The position numbers and the translations under genes were made by a program. DNA of 54,160 nucleotides from Verrucomicrobiota bacterium (GTDB lineage: Bacteria; Verrucomicrobiota; Verrucomicrobiia; Limisphaerales; Pedosphaeraceae), in the NCBI GenBank assembly GCA_021325145.1, contig JAJPHR010000040.1, positions 1 through 54,160 on the forward strand. The letters are read 5' to 3'. Shown here piece by piece: positions 50,912-54,160 of the stretch. The notes beneath the pieces were generated by a model. The model worked only from the letters and a program-made list of their open reading frames with translations. It was not told where the DNA came from and made no database searches. Each line of letters starts with the position of its first letter. Positions within the stretch are counted from its first letter, which is position 1.

Positions 50912-51808
50912 ATGCATTTACTGAATTTCACTCCCATGCTGGCCTCGAACGCGTTGCAGTTTGCCATTGGCAAAGCAACCCCCGAAGGCAAAACCACGAT
51001 GGGCGCGCTGTTCGTGCTCTCGTTGTTCAGTTGGACCATCATCATCACCAAGGCCCGCCAGCTTTACATCGCGCGAAAATGGTCCAAGAAATTTTACGCC
51101 GCCTACAGCGCCACGCGCGATCCAATGGACATCAAGCGCCGCTCGGAAGAATTCGATGGGTCGCCCGCGTACCAGCTTTATATTCGGGGCGCGGACGAGG
51201 TTGATTATCATTTGAAAAACAATCCGGTGAACGTGAAGGGCCGCCCGGTGCCGGTCAGCGATCCCACGCTGGGCCATGGCAATACCGACATCATCGCGCG
51301 CAGCCGCACAACCAAGATCAGCCTGGCATCCTATGAGGCGGTCAAGGTGGTGATGGAGGAAGCGGCGGGGGCGGAAGCCATGGCCTTGGAAAAAGGCATG
51401 ATCGTGCTGTCCACCGCGGTGGCGGGCGGTCCGTTCATCGGTTTGCTCGGCACCGTTTGGGGCGTGATGGAGACGTTCGCCGGCATTGCCAGCGCCGGCT
51501 CGGCCAGCCTGACGGCGATGGCGCCCGGTGTCGCGGGCGCGCTGATTTGCACGGTCATCGGGCTGCTCGTCGCGATCCCGGCGATGTTCAGTTACAATTT
51601 CATGGTTACCACCATTCGGGCCATTACGCAGGAACTGGATGGCTTCGCCAGCCGTTACGCGAATCAACTCGAACATTTGTACGTGGACAACCGGCCGCTC
51701 TCCGAGGAAATCAAGGAAGCCAACGAGACGCTGGCCACGCGCATCGTGGGGGCGCTGAAACGCGATGCCGCCACCGAGGAGTTGACCGGGTTCACCCCGG
51801 GGAATTGA
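50912..51808 (+). CDS. exbB: MotA/TolQ/ExbB proton channel protein
   Basis: A 298-residue ExbB-type protein. Three membrane segments are visible: about 29-48 (MGALFVLSLFSWTIIITKAR), about 158-185 (LSTAVAGGPFIGLLGTVWGV) and about 205-232 (GVAGALICTVIGLLVAIPAM). The region GGPFIGLLGTVWGVMETF is the family core. The cytosolic loop between segments 1 and 2 is longer than usual. With ExbD and TonB it turns the proton gradient into work at the outer membrane. The order exbB, exbD, tonB-like, exbD with 4, 12 and 19 bp gaps indicates one operon. Confidence 0.93.
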   Translation: MHLLNFTPMLASNALQFAIGKATPEGKTTMGALFVLSLFSWTIIITKARQLYIARKWSKKFYAAYSATRDPMDIKRRSEEFDGSPAYQLYIRGADEVDYHLKNNPVNVKGRPVPVSDPTLGHGNTDIIARSRTTKISLASYEAVKVVMEEAAGAEAMALEKGMIVLSTAVAGGPFIGLLGTVWGVMETFAGIASAGSASLTAMAPGVAGALICTVIGLLVAIPAMFSYNFMVTTIRAITQELDGFASRYANQLEHLYVDNRPLSEEIKEANETLATRIVGALKRDAATEELTGFTPGN

Positions 51809-51812
51809 GGCC

Positions 51813-52226
51813 ATGAAAAAGTGCTCCCATACGGCGCACCATACGCTCACCGAACTGAACATCACTCCGCTGCTGGATTTGGCGTTCGTGTTGCTGGTGA
51901 TTTTCATCATCACGACGACACCAATCGTCAACGATCTGGATTTGAACCTGCCCAACGCTTCGAAGCACCAGAAGGATCCGCCGCGCAAGGCGAACTACAT
52001 CACCGTGGAAGCGAGCGGAAGGTTGTGGCTCAACAAGGCGTCCGTGGACCTGGCGGGCTTGCAGCAGACGCTCGTGGGATTGCGCATGGATGATCCGGAC
52101 TTGAGTGTCATCGTGCGCGGCGACGGCAAGGCCAAATACCGCCAAATCCGCGCGGTAATGGATGCCTGCCAGCAGGCGAACGTGGTGAAAGTAGACCTGG
52201 CCACCGAGGCGGCGGATAAAAAATAA
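51813..52226 (+). CDS. exbD: ExbD/TolR-family protein, first of two
   Basis: A 137-residue protein with a single N-terminal membrane helix (LDLAFVLLVIFIITTTPIV) carrying the conserved Asp needed for proton transfer, preceded by ELNITPLLD. The periplasmic domain follows (ANYITVEASGRLWLNKASVD). It works with ExbB. A second ExbD lies at 52936, so the complex may contain two kinds or may serve two TonB proteins. Confidence 0.92.
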   Translation: MKKCSHTAHHTLTELNITPLLDLAFVLLVIFIITTTPIVNDLDLNLPNASKHQKDPPRKANYITVEASGRLWLNKASVDLAGLQQTLVGLRMDDPDLSVIVRGDGKAKYRQIRAVMDACQQANVVKVDLATEAADKK

Positions 52227-52238
52227 CCAGGCCGGACC

Positions 52239-52916
52239 ATGCTCCCTCAAAGCCAGCAACGAAAGCCGCGCAACTCCTCCAAGATCAACCTGCTCATCTC
52301 GTTGGGGTTTCACACGCTCTTGGTTTTGGCCGTGATTTATTTTGCCGCGCGCGAAGGATTGCTGGGGAAGCAACTTAAGAAGATCGCCGTCGAGATGGTG
52401 AAGGAAAAACCGCCAGAGAAACCCAAGGAACCCGAAAAACCCAAGGAGGAAGCGCCCAAGATCGAACCTCCGAAGGTCGCAGTGGCGCCCAAGATCGAAG
52501 CGCCCCGGGAAGTTGCCCCACCGCCGCCTTCGGGCGTCGCCGCGCCACCGGCCGCCGCGCCACCGGCCGTAGATGTGCCTTCCTTCGCTTTCGAAGGCGG
52601 CAAACCGGTTGAATCCACCACGGACCCCGTGCAAATCTACAAAGGGTTGGTCGAATACTCCCTGCGTTCACACTGGGACCGCCCCGAGGACATGGACGAT
52701 CACGCGTTCGTCGCGGAAGTGGAAGTCTCCGTTGACCGCAGCGGGCAAATCGCGGACCCGGTTTGGAAAAAAAGTTCCGGCGACAAACGTTGGGACGCTT
52801 CCGTGCGCGATGCCCTGGCCAAGGTCAAGAGTGTGAGCCATCCGCCCCCGACAAATTTCCCGCCGCGCGTCGTGGTCCGCTTTGACGTGGTCGATGCCGA
52901 ACCGGTGGTGCCATGA
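52239..52916 (+). CDS. TonB/TolA-like energy-transducing protein
   Basis: A 225-residue protein with one N-terminal membrane helix (INLLISLGFHTLLVLAVIYF) and a Pro/Lys/Glu-rich periplasmic spacer (KPPEKPKEPEKPKEEAPKIE and following). Its C-terminal domain has the TonB/TolA-like pattern (LVEYSLRSHWDRPEDMDDHA, VEVSVDRSGQIADPVW, WDASVRDALAKV). The repeating Pro-Lys stretch spans the periplasm. The SxxxH signature of TonB helix 1 appears as SLGFH. It should carry energy from ExbBD to outer-membrane receptors. Confidence 0.86.
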   Translation: MLPQSQQRKPRNSSKINLLISLGFHTLLVLAVIYFAAREGLLGKQLKKIAVEMVKEKPPEKPKEPEKPKEEAPKIEPPKVAVAPKIEAPREVAPPPPSGVAAPPAAAPPAVDVPSFAFEGGKPVESTTDPVQIYKGLVEYSLRSHWDRPEDMDDHAFVAEVEVSVDRSGQIADPVWKKSSGDKRWDASVRDALAKVKSVSHPPPTNFPPRVVVRFDVVDAEPVVP

Positions 52917-52935
52917 GCCTCGTGAATTCCAGGAA

Positions 52936-53343
52936 ATGAAAAAAACCTCCCAGCGCGGACACAGCACGTTGAACGAGTTGAACATCACGCCGCTGCTCGA
53001 CCTGGTGTTCGTGCTGCTGGTCATTTTCATCATCACGACGCCCCAAATGGTGAACAGCCTCGAGATGGCCCTGCCCTCGGCCAAGCCGCCGCCGCCCAAC
53101 CCCAACGCCCCCAAACCCAAGATCAACCGCATCCTGGTGGACGATAATGGCCAGGTCTTCCTCAACGACGAACCGATTCCCGACACCGCGCTCAAGGACA
53201 AATTCAGCGGCCTGAAGGCAGCCGACCCCGACCCCAAAGTGGTTGTCAAAGGCTCCGACGACGTGGACTACCAGAGCATGATCAAAGTGCTCGACGCGCT
53301 CCAGCAATTGGACATCACCAAAGTTGGCTTGGCGACCGAGTAG
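52936..53343 (+). CDS. exbD: ExbD/TolR-family protein, second of two
   Basis: A 135-residue ExbD paralogue. The helix LDLVFVLLVIFIITTPQMVN holds the conserved Asp after NELNITPL, and the periplasmic domain includes a Pro-rich stretch (SAKPPPPNPNAPKPKINRIL). It is closest in form to the ExbD at 51813, sharing LNELNITPLLDL/LTELNITPLLDL. ATG 52936 follows GGAAATG, and the gene is 19 bp after the TonB-like gene. Confidence 0.92.
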   Translation: MKKTSQRGHSTLNELNITPLLDLVFVLLVIFIITTPQMVNSLEMALPSAKPPPPNPNAPKPKINRILVDDNGQVFLNDEPIPDTALKDKFSGLKAADPDPKVVVKGSDDVDYQSMIKVLDALQQLDITKVGLATE

Positions 53344-53485
53344 TGAACTGAAGCAGCCGGAGCCATCCCCAAAGCGAAGGATCAATTAGTTCCGCAAGGG
53401 CTTGGAGTGCGGCATGCAGCGCCGCTTTCTGAGTATTCTGCGGTTAAAACTCTTTTCCCCCTGCGTGATCTGCGGCTTCCAGCGC

Positions 53486-54160
53486 CTAAAGCAACTTCGT
53501 TTGCAACTCTTCCCTCGCCAGGTCTTCCCCCAACCCCTGCGTCCCCATTCGCCGGCGTTCCATGATGTGCTTGTCCACCAGCGGATCGTACTGCACCGGA
53601 TAATCGCCATCGTAACAGGCCATGCAAAAGCTGCTGCGCGGCAGTCCGGTGGCCTTGACCATGCCTTCCTTGGACAAATAATGCAGTGAATCCGCGTTCA
53701 GATACCGCCGGATTTCCTCCAACGAATGGTTCGCCGCCATGAGTTTGCTGCGGTCCGGAAAATCGATGCCATAGACGCACGGGTGCATGTGCGGCGGGCA
53801 ACTCACCATCACATGGACTTCCTTCGCCCCGGCTTCCTTGAGATTGTTCACGCGCGACTTGCTGGTCGTCCCGCGCACGATGGAATCATCCACCACAATG
53901 ACGCGCTTGCCCTGGACGAGATCGCCGATCAAATTCAGTTTAACGCGCACGTCGAAGTCGCGGATGAGTTGCGAAGGCTGCAAAAAGCTGCGGCCCACAT
54001 AATGATTGCGCACAAACGCCATCTCGTAGGGAATTCCCGATTCCAGCGAATAGCCCAGCGCGGCGCAATTCCCGCTGTCGGGCACCGGGATGACGAGGTC
54101 GGCCTTCACCGGATGTTCCCGCGCCAGTTGCCGGCCCATCTCCACGCGCACCTTGTACAC
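53486..54160 (-). CDS. purF: amidophosphoribosyltransferase PurF, C-terminal part (partial at window edge)
   Basis: The last 224 residues of PurF, which makes phosphoribosylamine from PRPP and glutamine in the first step of purine synthesis. The visible phosphoribosyltransferase half carries DLVIPVPDSGNCAALGY, FVRNHYVGRSFLQPSQ and the PRPP loop VIVVDDSIVRGTTSKS. The C-terminal SSFCMACYDGDYP has cysteines that resemble the iron-sulfur ligands of Bacillus-type enzymes. The N-terminal glutaminase half lies outside the window. It converges on the exbD gene, with 142 bp between stops. Confidence 0.95.
   Translation of the reverse strand: MYKVRVEMGRQLAREHPVKADLVIPVPDSGNCAALGYSLESGIPYEMAFVRNHYVGRSFLQPSQLIRDFDVRVKLNLIGDLVQGKRVIVVDDSIVRGTTSKSRVNNLKEAGAKEVHVMVSCPPHMHPCVYGIDFPDRSKLMAANHSLEEIRRYLNADSLHYLSKEGMVKATGLPRSSFCMACYDGDYPVQYDPLVDKHIMERRRMGTQGLGEDLAREELQTKLL

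Overview
The window is GC-rich DNA from a diderm bacterium, most likely a verrucomicrobium of the Pedosphaera/Limisphaerales kind. That placement is inference. It rests on an outer-membrane LptD, a prepilin-like protein with an [20 protein letters not shown] start and a C-terminal [11 protein letters not shown] block, two ExbD genes around a TonB-like gene, secreted GH5 and GH9 glycosidases, HEAT and ankyrin proteins, and many GC-rich REP-type palindromes between genes. No rRNA, tRNA, CRISPR array or transposase gene was seen.

Layout, left half. 1-1451: a ParE-like toxin remnant at the edge, then 1.2 kb of noncoding DNA with a possible structured RNA, two 10-bp-periodic arrays and a palindrome cluster. 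1452-4253: an FkbH-type HAD protein fused to a hexapeptide acyltransferase and a carrier domain. 4273-14232 (minus): a leftward group with PrsW protease, HEAT-polysaccharide deacetylase, GH9, MoxR ATPase, GlcD, GlcE and a GH5 enzyme. 14477-20185: serine hydrolase, LptD, SAM methyltransferase and a sigma-70 factor. 20671-21612: two convergent single-domain response regulators of equal length. 22022-27967: a glycan locus with a TMTC-like TPR membrane protein, a GT4, a GT10 fucosyltransferase, a methyltransferase and an SGNH hydrolase, plus a GxxExxR nuclease remnant.

Layout, right half. 27976-30001: an ankyrin protein and a double HMA-like metal-binding protein. 30243-35851: two dipeptide/oligopeptide ABC ATPases separated by a prolyl oligopeptidase, a ParE-type toxin-antitoxin pair and a second copy of the RNA-like element. 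36341-41330: a prepilin-like protein, then a leftward operon (small membrane protein, TauE/SafE, universal stress protein, DUF3634-like protein, conserved hypothetical) preceded by an M48 protease. 42065-44119: a periplasmic protein and a sensor histidine kinase. 45023-50176: two WXG100-like small proteins, a coiled-coil protein and a 1298-residue FtsK/EssC-type ATPase. 50912-53343: ExbB, ExbD, TonB-like, ExbD. 53486-54160: the C-terminal part of PurF, cut by the window edge.

The strongest candidate for an undescribed system is 45023-50176. It has the minimal signature of type VII (ESX-like) secretion, WXG100-like substrates plus a membrane FtsK-family ATPase, but none of the other known type VII core genes, and it sits in an organism that also encodes LptD and TonB/ExbBD. 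Both small proteins carry W-x-D in place of W-x-G. The second candidate is a duplicated noncoding element (354-575 and 34209-34360) with an identically spaced promoter-like pair and two hairpins at matching places. It is linked to helically phased AATTAA arrays that recur about 370-520 bp upstream of three plus-strand genes, one of them the first WXG100-like gene.
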